Counted from the stretch's first letter, positions 34,252-43,920 are shown. The stretch: 64,000 nt of DNA from Bradyrhizobium sp. AZCC 1721 (GCF_036924715.1 NZ_JAZHSB010000001.1:1293001-1357000), one strand, 5' to 3'. Notes: generated from the sequence alone by a model not told the origin. Made by a program: numbers and translations.

Positions 34252-35775
34252 ATGCGTGACAATACCCAAAAGCCCAAAAAACCGCAGAAACTGAAGGCGC
34301 GGCTGCCGCGTGGGCTCGAGGACCGTGGCCCGGCCGCGATTGCGGCCACGCGCCAGATGGTCGAGAAAATCCGCGAGGTCTACGAGCGCTACGGTTTCGA
34401 GCCGGTGGAAACGCCGGCAATGGAGTTCACCGACGCGCTCGGCAAATTCCTGCCCGACCAGGACCGGCCGAACGAGGGCGTGTTCTCGTTCCAGGACGAC
34501 GACGAGCAGTGGATCTCGCTGCGCTACGATCTGACCGCGCCGCTGGCGCGCTATGTGGCGGAGAATTTCGACGCGCTGCCGAAGCCGTATCGCAGCTACC
34601 GCGCCGGTTACGTCTATCGCAACGAGAAGCCAGGTCCCGGCCGCTTCCGCCAGTTCATGCAGTTCGATGCCGACACGGTGGGCTCGGCCTCGCCGGCGGC
34701 GGACGCTGAGATGTGCATGATGGCCGCCGATACGATGGAAGCGCTCGGCATTCCCCGCGGCAGCTATGTCGTGAAGGTGAATAACCGCAAGGTGCTGGAT
34801 GGCGTGATGGAGTCGATCGGCATCGGTGGCGATGAGTATGCAGGCAAGCGGCTTGCCGTGCTGCGCGCGATCGACAAGCTCGACCGGCTTGGGAAGGATA
34901 ATGTTCATCTCCTTTTGACAAGTGGTCGCAAGGATGAGAGCGGCGATTTTACCAAGGGCGCCGGGCTGGATGATCTGGCCGCGGCGTACATTCTTTCAGT
35001 CGTAACTTTTAGTCCGTTCGTTGAGTCCGGACCGAGTGCAATCGTTGAGAGCTGGAATAAGCGCCTTGAAGAAAACGAAGCCAAGCAGGGGTTCAAGGAG
35101 CTTGATGAGATACATTTACTCGTAAAGGCCGCAGGGTATGAACAGGATCGGATTCGGATCGATCCTTCCGTTGTTCGTGGTCTCGAGTACTACACCGGTC
35201 CTGTGTACGAAGTGGAACTATTGCTTGAAACTAGGGACGAAAAAGGCCGGCCAGTACAATTCGGCTCGGTCGGCGGGGGCGGACGGTACGACGGTCTCGT
35301 CTCGCGCTTCCGCGGCGAGCCGGTGCCGGCAACGGGCTTTTCGATCGGCGTGTCGCGCTTGCAGGCGGCGCTGACGATGCTCGGCAAGCTCGACACGCGC
35401 CCGGATTTCGGTCCCGTCGTGGTCACCGTGTTCGATCGCGATCGTGTCGCCGACTACCAAAAAATGGTCGCGCAGTTGCGCAACGAGAACATTCGCGCCG
35501 AGCTCTATCTCGGTAATCCCAAGAACATGGGCAACCAGCTCAAATATGCCGACCGCCGCAATTCGCCCTGCGTCATCATCCAGGGTTCGGATGAAAAGGC
35601 GCGCGGTGAAATCCAGATCAAGGACCTGATCGAAGGCGCGAAAGCCGCGGCTGCGATCGCCTCCAACCAGGAATGGCGCGAGACTCGCCCCGCTCAGTTT
35701 TCCTGCGCCGAAAGCGAGATCGTCGCACGCGTGCGCGAGGTGCTGGCGCGCCATGATGTGAAGTGGGGCAACTGA
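34252..35775 (+). CDS. hisS: Histidyl-tRNA synthetase
   Basis: 507 residues, class II synthetase. Motif 2 appears in [13 protein letters not shown], the His-A loop in [15 protein letters not shown], motif 3 around [13 protein letters not shown], and a C-terminal anticodon domain ([10 protein letters not shown]). A segment at about 34890-35275 uses different codons from the rest (for example TTA, ACT, AGT, CTT, GTT), giving an A/T-richer patch inside an otherwise G+C-rich gene. The frame is intact throughout. Confidence 0.96.
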   Translation: MRDNTQKPKKPQKLKARLPRGLEDRGPAAIAATRQMVEKIREVYERYGFEPVETPAMEFTDALGKFLPDQDRPNEGVFSFQDDDEQWISLRYDLTAPLARYVAENFDALPKPYRSYRAGYVYRNEKPGPGRFRQFMQFDADTVGSASPAADAEMCMMAADTMEALGIPRGSYVVKVNNRKVLDGVMESIGIGGDEYAGKRLAVLRAIDKLDRLGKDNVHLLLTSGRKDESGDFTKGAGLDDLAAAYILSVVTFSPFVESGPSAIVESWNKRLEENEAKQGFKELDEIHLLVKAAGYEQDRIRIDPSVVRGLEYYTGPVYEVELLLETRDEKGRPVQFGSVGGGGRYDGLVSRFRGEPVPATGFSIGVSRLQAALTMLGKLDTRPDFGPVVVTVFDRDRVADYQKMVAQLRNENIRAELYLGNPKNMGNQLKYADRRNSPCVIIQGSDEKARGEIQIKDLIEGAKAAAAIASNQEWRETRPAQFSCAESEIVARVREVLARHDVKWGN

Positions 35776-35778
35776 TTT

Positions 35779-35886
35779 TGTCATACGCGGGCTTGACCCG
35801 CGTATCCATCATCAAAATGATGGATTGCCGGGCGCAGACAAGTTTACGTAGTCTGCGCAGGCAGCCTATTATGCCCGGCAATGACA
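35779..35886. repeat. Compound palindromic repeat after hisS
   Basis: Three nested hairpins: TACGCGGGCTTGACCCGCGTA, ATCCATCAT/ATGATGGAT, and GCAGAC/GTCTGC, with outer arms TGTCAT...ATGACA and TGCCGGGC/GCCCGGCA. It lies between hisS and the tautomerase gene and resembles a decayed copy near 27.4 kb. Confidence 0.75.
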
Positions 35887-35923
35887 ATTTACCGAACAAG
35901 CAAAAACAAAGGGAGCACTACCG

Positions 35924-36127
35924 ATGCCTGAGATCACCATCAGCATGGCCGCCGGCCGGACCGAAGAACAGAAAGTCGGCATGATGCGCGACATCACCCA
36001 GGCGCTGGTGAAGAACCTCGGCGTCGATGCGGAAGCTGTCGTGATCCAGATCAACGAGGCGCCGCTCACCCACAAGATGAAGGGCGGCAAGACGTTCGTG
36101 GAACGAGCTGCAGCGGCGAAGAAGTAG
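35924..36127 (+). CDS. 4-oxalocrotonate tautomerase family protein
   Basis: 67 residues. Catalytic Pro follows the initiator Met (MPEITISMAAGRTEEQK), and the small beta-alpha-beta fold with Arg12 is as in 4-OT enzymes. Homologues tautomerise 2-hydroxymuconate or related dicarboxylates; no catechol meta-cleavage genes are nearby, so the substrate is unknown. Confidence 0.9.
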   Translation: MPEITISMAAGRTEEQKVGMMRDITQALVKNLGVDAEAVVIQINEAPLTHKMKGGKTFVERAAAAKK

Positions 36128-36134
36128 CTCTCCC

Positions 36135-36257
36135 GTCGTCCCTGCGAACGCAGGGACCCATAACCACCAATATTAGTTGTTGGGCGAAGCTGGAGCTCCA
36201 GCTTGCCGTAACAATGGATATGTGTGGTTATGGGTCCCGGCTCAAGGCCGGGACGAC
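36135..36257. repeat. GTCGTCCCTGCG palindromic element, copy B (123 bp)
   Basis: The left arm GTCGTCCCTGCGAACGCAGG continues into GACCCATAACCAC; the right arm is GTGGTTATGGGTCCCGGCTC, ending in GGGACGAC. The centre contains the extra palindrome AAGCTGGAGCTCCAGCTT. Confidence 0.9.
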
Positions 36258-36278
36258 AGCGGTTTTGCGGAAGCATCC

Positions 36279-36674
36279 ATGGACGCACGCGACTTCATCA
36301 AGATCGGCATGAGCGCGGAACGGACGCTGGTCGTGCCGCCCGAGCGCACGGTCGGGCATTTCGTGCCTGATATGCCGATGGTCTATGCGACGCCGATGAT
36401 GATTCTGGAAATGGAGATGGCCTCGAGCGACGCCATCAGAGGCCATCTTCAGCCGGGTTGGATCACGGTTGGCACCGAGGTCGATATCCGCCATCTCGGC
36501 GCCTCGCTGGTCGGCGCGACGGTACGCGTCACGGGAAAGGTCGTAACCGTCGAGCGCCGCGTGATCCGCTTCGAAGTCGAAGCCTTCGAAGGCGAGCGCA
36601 GAATAGGCGACGGCCGCCACGCCCGCGGTCTCGTCAATGTCGAGACGTTCACGAAGAGGCTTGCAGGGAAGTAG
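36279..36674 (+). CDS. Hotdog thioesterase, FlK-like family
   Basis: 131 residues. The hotdog signature is in VPPERTVGHFVPDMPMVYAT and MEMASSDAIRGHLQPGWITVGTEVDIRHL, resembling fluoroacetyl-CoA thioesterase-like proteins. It is probably an acyl-CoA thioesterase. Start at ATG 36279, right after repeat copy B; an upstream in-frame start would read through the repeat. Confidence 0.85.
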   Translation: MDARDFIKIGMSAERTLVVPPERTVGHFVPDMPMVYATPMMILEMEMASSDAIRGHLQPGWITVGTEVDIRHLGASLVGATVRVTGKVVTVERRVIRFEVEAFEGERRIGDGRHARGLVNVETFTKRLAGK

Positions 36675-36690
36675 CGGCGACCGCCGAACC

Positions 36691-36780
36691 GTAGGGTGGG
36701 CAAAGGCGCGCTTGCGCCGTGCCCACCATCCGGCACCGTGCTCGCAATGGTGGGCACGCTTGCGCTTTGCCCACCCTACG
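36691..36780. repeat. GTAGGGTGGGCAAAG palindromic repeat
   Basis: A 90-bp inverted repeat: GTAGGGTGGGCAAAGGCGC at the left pairs with GCGCTTTGCCCACCCTAC at the right, with internal GTGCCCACCAT/ATGGTGGGCAC. It sits between convergent genes and may help end both transcripts. Confidence 0.88.
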
Positions 36781-36787
36781 ATTCCGT

Positions 36788-37606
36788 CTACTTCGCCAAC
36801 TCCTTCGAGCGCTTCGTCGCCGCGGCGATCGCGCGGATCATCAGCGGCTGCAGGCCGTCCTTGGCCATCAGCACCTCCAGCGCGGCCGCGGTGGTGCCGC
36901 CGGGTGAGGTGACGTTCTGGCGCAGCGTGGCCGAAGCAAGTTCCGAGCGGTGCAGCAATTCGCCGGAGCCGGCGACGGTTTCGCGCGCGAGCTTCGTTGC
37001 AAGCTCCGCCGGCAGACCGGCCTCGACGCCGGCGCGCGCGAGCTCTTCGGCGAGCAGGAACACGTAGGCCGGGCCGGAGCCGGACACGGCCGTCACCGCA
37101 TCCATCAGGCTTTCGTCCTCGACCCATTCGACCGAGCCGGTGGCGCGCAGCAGCGCATCGGCCGTGGCGCGTTGCACGGCGCTGACATTTTTCGCCGCGA
37201 CCGCAACCGTGATGCCGCGGCCGATCGCGGCCGGCGTGTTCGGCATCGCGCGAACCACCATGCCGCCGCAGACTTCTTCAAGTGCCGCAATGGTCGTGCC
37301 CGCCATGATCGAGACGACGAGCGTGTTCGCTCCGACGAAGGGCTTCAGCGCCGGCCCCGCTTCGCGGAACGTCTGCGGCTTAACCGCCATCACCAGCGTA
37401 TCGACTGTACCCGCGTCCTTCGGATTGAGGCGGATGCCTTGCGCCGCCAGTGCTCCGATCTCAGCGGATGGCTGCGGCTCGATCACGATCACGCGGCTTG
37501 CGTCGAGCCCGCCGGCCAGCCAGCCGGTCAGCATCGCGCCGCCCATCTTGCCGGCGCCAGCCAGCGCAATGGTGCCATGGAGATTTTGGAGTGTGTTGGT
37601 ATTCAC
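36788..37606 (-). CDS. proC: Pyrroline-5-carboxylate reductase
   Basis: 272 residues, the last step of proline synthesis. The N-terminal Rossmann motif is IALAGAGKMGGAMLTGW; the C-terminal signature includes AVSGSGPAYVFLLAEELARAGVEAGL and VTSPGGTTAAALEVL. The start is taken as GTG 37606, eight residues before the Rossmann strand; no ATG lies in frame nearby. Confidence 0.95.
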   Translation of the reverse strand: MNTNTLQNLHGTIALAGAGKMGGAMLTGWLAGGLDASRVIVIEPQPSAEIGALAAQGIRLNPKDAGTVDTLVMAVKPQTFREAGPALKPFVGANTLVVSIMAGTTIAALEEVCGGMVVRAMPNTPAAIGRGITVAVAAKNVSAVQRATADALLRATGSVEWVEDESLMDAVTAVSGSGPAYVFLLAEELARAGVEAGLPAELATKLARETVAGSGELLHRSELASATLRQNVTSPGGTTAAALEVLMAKDGLQPLMIRAIAAATKRSKELAK

Positions 37607-37627
37607 GGTGTCACCATGAATTCTGCC

Positions 37628-37752
37628 GTCGTCCCTGCGAACGCAGGGACCCATAATCACCGGCGGTTTTAGTAAAGCTCGGGAGGGGCCACAAGCAGTT
37701 TGCTTGAGCCGTGAGGTCACGGAGTACGGGTCCCTGCTTTCGCAGGGACGAC
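37628..37752. repeat. GTCGTCCCTGCG palindromic element, copy C (125 bp)
   Basis: Same arms as copies A, B and D (GTCGTCCCTGCGAACGCAGG at the left; GGGTCCCTGCTTTCGCAGGG then ACGAC at the right), with an unrelated centre. It lies between proC and the YbjN-like gene. Confidence 0.88.
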
Positions 37753-37777
37753 ACTGTGCGTGTGGAAGCGGCGGGAC

Positions 37778-38278
37778 TTACGCCTCGCCCTCGGTATCGA
37801 ACATGGCCGCGCTCATGGCTTCCACGGCGCTCTTTCCCGCCCAGACCACGAACTGGAACGCGGGGTAGTAGCGCTCGCAGGCGTGGATGGCGCCGGCCAG
37901 CATGACCTCGCATTGCGCGGTCGAGGCGGTCAGCCCGCCCGGCAGCAGCAGCGCTTGCCGGTACATGATCATGCCGGTGTGGTTCCAGATGTCGAAATGG
38001 CCGACCCATAATTGTTCGTTGATCGCCGCGATCAGCCGCTGCACTTCCGCGCGGCGTGCGGGGGGAATCTTCATGTCGAACGCGGAGGCCAGGTGCAGCG
38101 CCTCGATCTCCGCCATCCAGGTGAAGGAGAGCTGGTAGTCGGTCCAGTTCCCCTTGGAGACGATCGTGACTTCGTCTTCGCCGGAGCGCTCGAACGCCCA
38201 GTTGTTTTCGGCGGCGATGTCCTCGACGGCCGCGAGCGGGTTGTTCCGGGAATCAATAATGCCTTCGAGGAGGGACAT
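37778..38278 (-). CDS. YbjN-domain protein
   Basis: 166 residues from ATG 38278 (MSLLEGIIDSRNNPL). It matches YbjN-like sensory-transduction regulators: WTDYQLSFTWMAEIEALHLASAFD and an aromatic C-terminal helix (ACERYYPAFQFVVWAGKS). The family has a type III chaperone-like fold; its role is unclear. Confidence 0.88.
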   Translation of the reverse strand: MSLLEGIIDSRNNPLAAVEDIAAENNWAFERSGEDEVTIVSKGNWTDYQLSFTWMAEIEALHLASAFDMKIPPARRAEVQRLIAAINEQLWVGHFDIWNHTGMIMYRQALLLPGGLTASTAQCEVMLAGAIHACERYYPAFQFVVWAGKSAVEAMSAAMFDTEGEA

Positions 38279-38834
38279 GCCGTCTCGACCTTGTTTTTGA
38301 ATTCTTCTGATACGCACCCAAGGGGACGGCACGCGTTGAACTGATGCGGTGCCGCCGACTGCAATCCCCCGTTCGCGGATCATCCCGGGGCCTGCCGAGA
38401 TCAAGTGATGTGATTTGCGGAATCCGCGCAACTGACCCCTGAGTCCGTCCACAGGCCAAAGCGGCGTCGTCCACAGTTGAACGCGGTCATACCTATTAAT
38501 TTGAGAACAAACCGGAATCGGATTCGAGCGCTACGGAGTCTAAGACGCCGGAGGAAATTGGGCAGGTCCGCCACAATGGTTAATTTGTGGTTAATTTTCC
38601 CGGCATCGTCTCGCTTTCTCGGCCTGGCGCGGAGACGGCACATACTGAAGCCGTGCAATTGACAGCCGCGCGGGCCGGGGCGCATATTTTCGTTCGGGTG
38701 GATACGACCCGCTGCTTGCGCCCTGTTGAGGGTACGGTGAATGTATCGAGCCGCTTCAGGCACCCTTTGCCCAAGCGAACGAGTCAGTAACGCAAGCGCC
38801 TGACATTTTCTCGTTCGCCAATGCAGAGGATCCC
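38279..38834. other. Long intergenic region with a CtrA-type site and two GTCCACAG boxes
   Basis: 556 bases between divergent genes. It holds two GTCCACAG sequences (38447-38454 and 38469-38476, 22 bases apart, same orientation), an A/T-richer stretch (38490-38600) and a perfect TTAA-N7-TTAA at 38580. No convincing gene. An unannotated small RNA is possible. Confidence 0.5.
38580..38594. promoter_or_regulatory. CtrA-type binding site upstream of the LON-domain gene
   Basis: TTAATTTGTGGTTAA is a perfect TTAA-N7-TTAA. It is 240 bases from the LON-domain gene start and 302 from the YbjN gene start, in the A/T-rich part of the intergenic region. Confidence 0.6.
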
Positions 38835-39659
38835 ATGCGTGATTTCCGCGATGCAAAGGCTATGGCGCACACCCTGCGCGAGGCCCTGAAGGCCAAATCT
38901 GTTTCCTTAACCCACAGCGAGAGCCTCGAACTGGTCGCGAGGACGCTCGGCTTTCCGGACTGGAATTTTCTGGCTGCGAAGATTCAAGCGAGCCAGCCGG
39001 CTTCATCGGAGACGCCGCGGCCGGCCACGGGCTTGAAGGCGACGCCGGCGCGGCCGGTGGTTCCGATCGTGCCGATGCGGGACCTCGTTCTGTTTCCGCA
39101 AATGTTTGCGCCGATCTTTGTCGGGCGCGACAAGACGAAGCGCGCGATCGAGCGCGCTCTAGCGACCGATCGCCGAGTTCTCGTGCTTACGCAGCAGCGC
39201 TCCGGCGACGACGATCCGGCGCTGGATGCGCTTTACTCGGTGGGTACAACCGCAGACGTGATCCATTGCGTTGCGCTGCCGGACGGCACTCTCAAGGCCT
39301 TTGTATCCGGCCTCGAACGCGCTTTGGTCGTCAGGCGCAAGGAGGAAGAATTTTTGGCAGCGGAGATTGCGCCATGCGTGGAGAGCCGCGGCCGGACGGC
39401 GGATGCCACTGCGCTGTGCGGAGCCGTCATCGAAGCCTACAGGGTCTATGCGAATCTCGATCATACATCGCTGCCAAAGCCGCTTCAGGCGCGTCTGCGG
39501 CTGCCCAGCATCGAAGAGCCCGGGATGTTGGCCGATTCAGTTGCACCATTGCTGTCGGTCGGACTAGACCAGCGGCAGCAACTCCTGGAAACCAGCGATG
39601 TGGTTACGCGGCTTGAGAAGATTCTCGAGTTGCTGAAAGCCGGTCAACAGGCGGCTTGA
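38835..39659 (+). CDS. Glyoxalase-like small domain fused to a LON substrate-binding domain
   Basis: 274 residues. Residues 1-52 (MRDFRDAKAMAHTLREALK, then SLTHSESLELVARTLGFPDWNFL) match the small domain called glyoxalase-related (Glyoxalase_8 type) in many proteobacteria. After a Pro/Ala linker, residues 74-270 match the Lon N-terminal domain: VPIVPMRDLVLFPQMFAPIFVGR and regular helices ending VVTRLEKILELLKAG. There is no AAA+ ATPase or Ser-Lys protease part, so it may be an adaptor or decoy for Lon. Role unknown. Confidence 0.8.
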   Translation: MRDFRDAKAMAHTLREALKAKSVSLTHSESLELVARTLGFPDWNFLAAKIQASQPASSETPRPATGLKATPARPVVPIVPMRDLVLFPQMFAPIFVGRDKTKRAIERALATDRRVLVLTQQRSGDDDPALDALYSVGTTADVIHCVALPDGTLKAFVSGLERALVVRRKEEEFLAAEIAPCVESRGRTADATALCGAVIEAYRVYANLDHTSLPKPLQARLRLPSIEEPGMLADSVAPLLSVGLDQRQQLLETSDVVTRLEKILELLKAGQQAA

Positions 39660-39739
39660 AGAACCGGCGGGACCGCTTTCGGATTCGTGAATGTTTCGCC
39701 GTGCATCGGTATCTCCCGGACCGTTCGCAAATCGCCGCT

Positions 39740-40717
39740 TCACTCCGGCTTTAGCCCACCTGCGCGAACCACCTTGCCCCATTTCTCGGTCTCGTCTGCG
39801 ATCAGTTTGCCGAAATCGGCAGGCGAGCCCGGCATCGGCGCGCCGCCGATGGCGGCAAGCCGGGCCTTCATGCCGGGATCGGCGATCGCCGCGTTGATCT
39901 CCTTGTTGAGTTTGTCGACGACCTCGGCCGGCGTGTTCTTCGGTGCCGCAAAGCCGTACCACTGGCTGGCTTCATAGCCTGCCACGACATCGCCTACGGT
40001 CGGAACCTCCGGCAGCTCCGCCATGCGCGTGGCCGTCGTCACCGCGAGCGCGCGCAGCTTGCCGGTCTTGATGTGATCGGCGGTGCCGGGCGCGGCGGCA
40101 AACAGGATCTGCACCTGGCCGCTGATCAAGTCCGTCATTGCCGGCCCCTGGCCGCGATAGGGGACGTGGATCATGTCGACGCCGGTCATCATCTTGAACA
40201 ACTCGCCCGCCATGTGTGGCGCGCTGCCGCTGCCGGCGGAGGCCATGTTGACCTTTCCCGGGTTGGCTTTGGCGTAAGCGATGAATTCGGCCAAGGTCTG
40301 CGCCGGCACCGCGGGGTGCACCAGCACCACCATCGGCACACGAATGACGCCGGCCACCGGCGCAACGTCGCGGACGAAATTGAAATTGAGCTTTTCGTAG
40401 AGCGAGGCGTTGACCGCGTTTGGTACCGTCGCCAGCAACAGCGTGTAGCCATCGGGCGCCGCATTCACGACGGCCTCGGTGCCGATATTGCCGCCGGCGC
40501 CGGTGCGGTTCTCGACGACGAAGGGTTGCTTGAGATGGTCGGCCAGCCACTGGCCGATCAGCCGCGCCGTGATATCGACACCGCCTCCTGCAGCGAAGCC
40601 TGCGATGATCTTCGTCGGCCGCGTCGGATAATCGAGCGCGGAGGCCCGTCGCGGCAAGGCAGGCGCGGCGATGAGTGCGCCGGCCAGCTTGAGGAAATTC
40701 CGACGAAGAATTTTCAT
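39740..40717 (-). CDS. Tripartite tricarboxylate transporter receptor (Bug family)
   Basis: 325 residues; a Tat-like signal (MKILRRNFLKLAGA) precedes the mature domain. Family motifs: YPTRPTKIIAGFAAGGGVDITARL, VENRTGAGGNIGTEAV and PDGYTLLLAT. Bug proteins bind carboxylates in the periplasm. No TctA or TctB membrane subunits are adjacent, so it is an orphan receptor, as most are. Confidence 0.93.
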   Translation of the reverse strand: MKILRRNFLKLAGALIAAPALPRRASALDYPTRPTKIIAGFAAGGGVDITARLIGQWLADHLKQPFVVENRTGAGGNIGTEAVVNAAPDGYTLLLATVPNAVNASLYEKLNFNFVRDVAPVAGVIRVPMVVLVHPAVPAQTLAEFIAYAKANPGKVNMASAGSGSAPHMAGELFKMMTGVDMIHVPYRGQGPAMTDLISGQVQILFAAAPGTADHIKTGKLRALAVTTATRMAELPEVPTVGDVVAGYEASQWYGFAAPKNTPAEVVDKLNKEINAAIADPGMKARLAAIGGAPMPGSPADFGKLIADETEKWGKVVRAGGLKPE

Positions 40718-40906
40718 GTTGAGCGTCCCCCTGTTCTTGGCAAGCCTATCTCAATTGCCGCGGTTTGAGTAAAGGCAGCGATCCGGCAGGCCACATGCCC
40801 TGTTCCGGCGGCATGGGGACATGCCGATTCCCCATGCCAAAGAAGCTTGCTGACGGCCCGGCCTTGGTCATATCCTTATGCAGGTCGTCCATTCCGGGCG
40901 GCCGAT

Positions 40907-41051
40907 GTTCTCAGGGCGGGGCGAAAATCCCCACCGGCGGTAAGGGTGACGTAGCCCAAGCCCGCGAGCGCCTTCTTCTCGCCTGAGCAGAAGGGTCAGC
41001 AGATTCGGTGTGATTCCGAAGCCGACGGTTACAGTCCGGATGAAAGAGAAC
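40907..41051 (+). ncRNA. FMN riboswitch (RFN element)
   Basis: The closing stem GTTCTC (40907) pairs with GAGAAC (41046). Conserved RFN blocks are in order: AGGGCGGGGCGAAAATCCCC, CCGGCGGTAAG, AGCCCGCGAGCG, then CAGCAGATTCGGTG, TCCGAAGCCGACGGTTACAG and TCCGGATGAAAGAG. It lies 82 bases before ribH and should repress it when FMN is plentiful. Confidence 0.95.
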
Positions 41052-41132
41052 GGTTTGCGGCGGCCTCGCACCTTTGCGCGTGGGCTGGCGTCGTTCCGTA
41101 TGCCCTGATTCTGGTCCTGAAAGAGGAAAGCC

Positions 41133-41711
41133 ATGAATCAGATGTTGCAAGAGCCTGAAGTCCAATCCCAAGCAGCCGAAGCCCATCACGTTCCTGACGT
41201 GCCCGAGCGTCCGCCGGCGCCGGTGCATCCGCGTTTCGTCAAGCCGCAGCGCATCGCCTTCGTGCAGTCGTCGTGGCACCGCGACGTGGTCGAGGAATGC
41301 CGCATTGCCTTTCTTGAAGAGATCGAAGCGCGCCATATCACGCGCGCGCAGGTCGATCTGTTCGAAGTGCCGGGCTCGTTCGAAATACCGCTGCATGCGC
41401 AACTGCTCGCCAAGACGCGGCGCTACACCGCGATCGTGGCAGCAGGCCTCGTCGTCGACGGCGGCATCTATCGCCACGAATTCGTCGCCGACACCGTGAT
41501 CAAGGCGCTGATGGACGTGCAGCTCAGGACCGAGGTGCCGGTATTCTCGGCGGTGCTGACGCCGCAGCAATTCCATGAAAGCGCCGTGCACCACGAATTC
41601 TTCCGCAAGCATTTCGTCATCAAGGGCATCGAGGTAGCCGAAGCCTGCGCCAACACGCTACACAGCCTGGAGCGGCTGCGCGGTCAGGTCGCGGCGGGGA
41701 TTGGGGGGTAG
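41133..41711 (+). CDS. ribH: 6,7-dimethyl-8-ribityllumazine synthase, type II
   Basis: 192 residues. It condenses 5-amino-6-ribitylaminouracil with dihydroxybutanone phosphate, the step before riboflavin. FVQSSWHRDVVEECR, VPGSFEIPLHAQ and GGIYRHEFVADTVIKALMD (with the catalytic His) match the RibH2 type found in rhizobia and Brucella. The ribosome site AGAGGAAA is 5 bases before the ATG. It is a single-gene unit under the FMN riboswitch, not next to ribD, ribE or ribBA. Confidence 0.95.
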   Translation: MNQMLQEPEVQSQAAEAHHVPDVPERPPAPVHPRFVKPQRIAFVQSSWHRDVVEECRIAFLEEIEARHITRAQVDLFEVPGSFEIPLHAQLLAKTRRYTAIVAAGLVVDGGIYRHEFVADTVIKALMDVQLRTEVPVFSAVLTPQQFHESAVHHEFFRKHFVIKGIEVAEACANTLHSLERLRGQVAAGIGG

Positions 41712-41719
41712 CAAGTCCC

Positions 41720-41803
41720 CGTCATTGCGAGCGAAGCGAAGCAATCCATCTTGCCGCGAAAGAAGAATGGATTGCTTCGGTCGCTACGTTCCTCGCAATG
41801 ACG
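41720..41803. repeat. CGTCATTGCGAGCGAAGCG palindromic repeat, copy 1
   Basis: An 84-bp inverted repeat; CGTCATTGCGAGCGAAGCGA at the left pairs with the CCTCGCAATGACG end, and GCAATCCAT pairs with ATGGATTGC. A second copy is at 55411. The sequence is a familiar intergenic repeat of Bradyrhizobium. Confidence 0.92.
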
Positions 41804-41829
41804 AACGGAGCGCTTGATTGGAGGCCTCA

Positions 41830-42642
41830 ATGATTGCAACTGAGCAAACATCTTCCGATTGGCTCGGCCTGTCAGGCCGCGTCTGCGTGGTGACGGGCGG
41901 GGGAGGTGGGATCGGCCGCGCCGTTGCTCTCAGTCTTGCCCAGGCCGGCGCCCGCGTGGCCGCGATCGATCTCGATGAACGTGGCCTTGAGATAACGCGC
42001 GCCGAGCTCGGCAAGCTCGGCGCCAATCATGTGATCGCGCGCTGCGATACGACGGATGTCGAGAGCGTCACCACTGCGGCCGCGACGATCGAGAAATCGC
42101 TGGGGCCATGCAACGTGCTGGTCAACACCGCGGCCGTGCTGCGTCCGGGTGCGCTCGACGTCTTGACGCTTGCCGAATGGAACGCCGTTCTCTCCGTCAA
42201 CCTGACCGGCTATTTTCTTTGCGCGCAGGTGTTCGGCCGGCAGATGCGCGCGCTTGGCCACGGCAGTCTGGTTCACGTCGCGTCGATCGCAGGCAGCAAC
42301 GCGCAGGGGCAGAGCGGCGCCTACAGCGTCAGCAAGGCCGGCGTGATCATGCTGTCGCGGCAGCTCGCCAATGAATGGGGGCCGCACGGCATCCGCAGCA
42401 ATGTCGTCAGTCCCGGCATGGTGATCACGCCGATGAGCCAGGCGTTCTACGATACGCCCGGCGTCACCGAGCGCCGCGCCGCAGTCGTGCCGTTGCGGCG
42501 GGTCGGCATGCCGCAGGACATGGCCGATGCGATCCTGTTTCTCGCCAGCGATCGCGCGTCCTACGTCAATGGCGAGGAGATCATGGTCGATGGCGGCTAT
42601 GCCAATATGCTGATGAATTTGGTGCCGCGACCGGGATTTTGA
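41830..42642 (+). CDS. Short-chain dehydrogenase/reductase
   Basis: 270 residues, classical SDR. The cofactor motif is VVTGGGGGIGRA; Asn-Thr-Ala-Ala replaces the usual NNAG (LVNTAAVL); the catalytic Ser is in VASIAGSN and the YxxxK is YSVSK. The acidic end of the second strand (AIDLDE) indicates NAD(H). It ends VDGGYANM. A TTG at 41818 could add four residues. Substrate unknown. Confidence 0.9.
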   Translation: MIATEQTSSDWLGLSGRVCVVTGGGGGIGRAVALSLAQAGARVAAIDLDERGLEITRAELGKLGANHVIARCDTTDVESVTTAAATIEKSLGPCNVLVNTAAVLRPGALDVLTLAEWNAVLSVNLTGYFLCAQVFGRQMRALGHGSLVHVASIAGSNAQGQSGAYSVSKAGVIMLSRQLANEWGPHGIRSNVVSPGMVITPMSQAFYDTPGVTERRAAVVPLRRVGMPQDMADAILFLASDRASYVNGEEIMVDGGYANMLMNLVPRPGF

Positions 42643-42663
42643 GGAAAGGTTCGACTCCCTATC

Positions 42664-42782
42664 GTCGTCCCTGCGAAAGCAGGGACCCATAACCACAGGC
42701 GTGAGTTGTTAGGGGATTGCCGTCCCAGCGCAGCGCAAAACGATCATCGTGATTATGGGTCCCGGCTCAAGGCCGGGACGAC
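42664..42782. repeat. GTCGTCCCTGCG palindromic element, copy D (119 bp)
   Basis: Left arm GTCGTCCCTGCGAAAGCAGG into GACCCATAACCAC; right arm GTGATTATGGGTCCCGGCTC ending in GGGACGAC. It lies between the SDR gene and prs, whose stop is 13 bases away. Confidence 0.9.
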
Positions 42783-42795
42783 GAAGAGTTTGCGA

Positions 42796-43749
<954 letters not shown>

Positions 43750-43920
43750 CAACGCTTCTCCTCGCGCCTTGCTGGATACGACGTTCAGCATATCGAGAAA
43801 GTCCTCGGGAACCGGCGCTTTTTACGAGCGAGGAGATATCAGGCGGGTGGCTCGGCTGGCAACCCATTGATGTCGTTTTCCCGGTCAAAAATCGGCCGAT
43901 ACCGGACTTTACAGGGCTGT

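Noticed and set aside
38400-38600. Replication origin
   Set aside because: There are CtrA- and DnaA-like sites but no hemE, dnaA, parAB or similar origin genes nearby, and the boxes differ from TTATCCACA.
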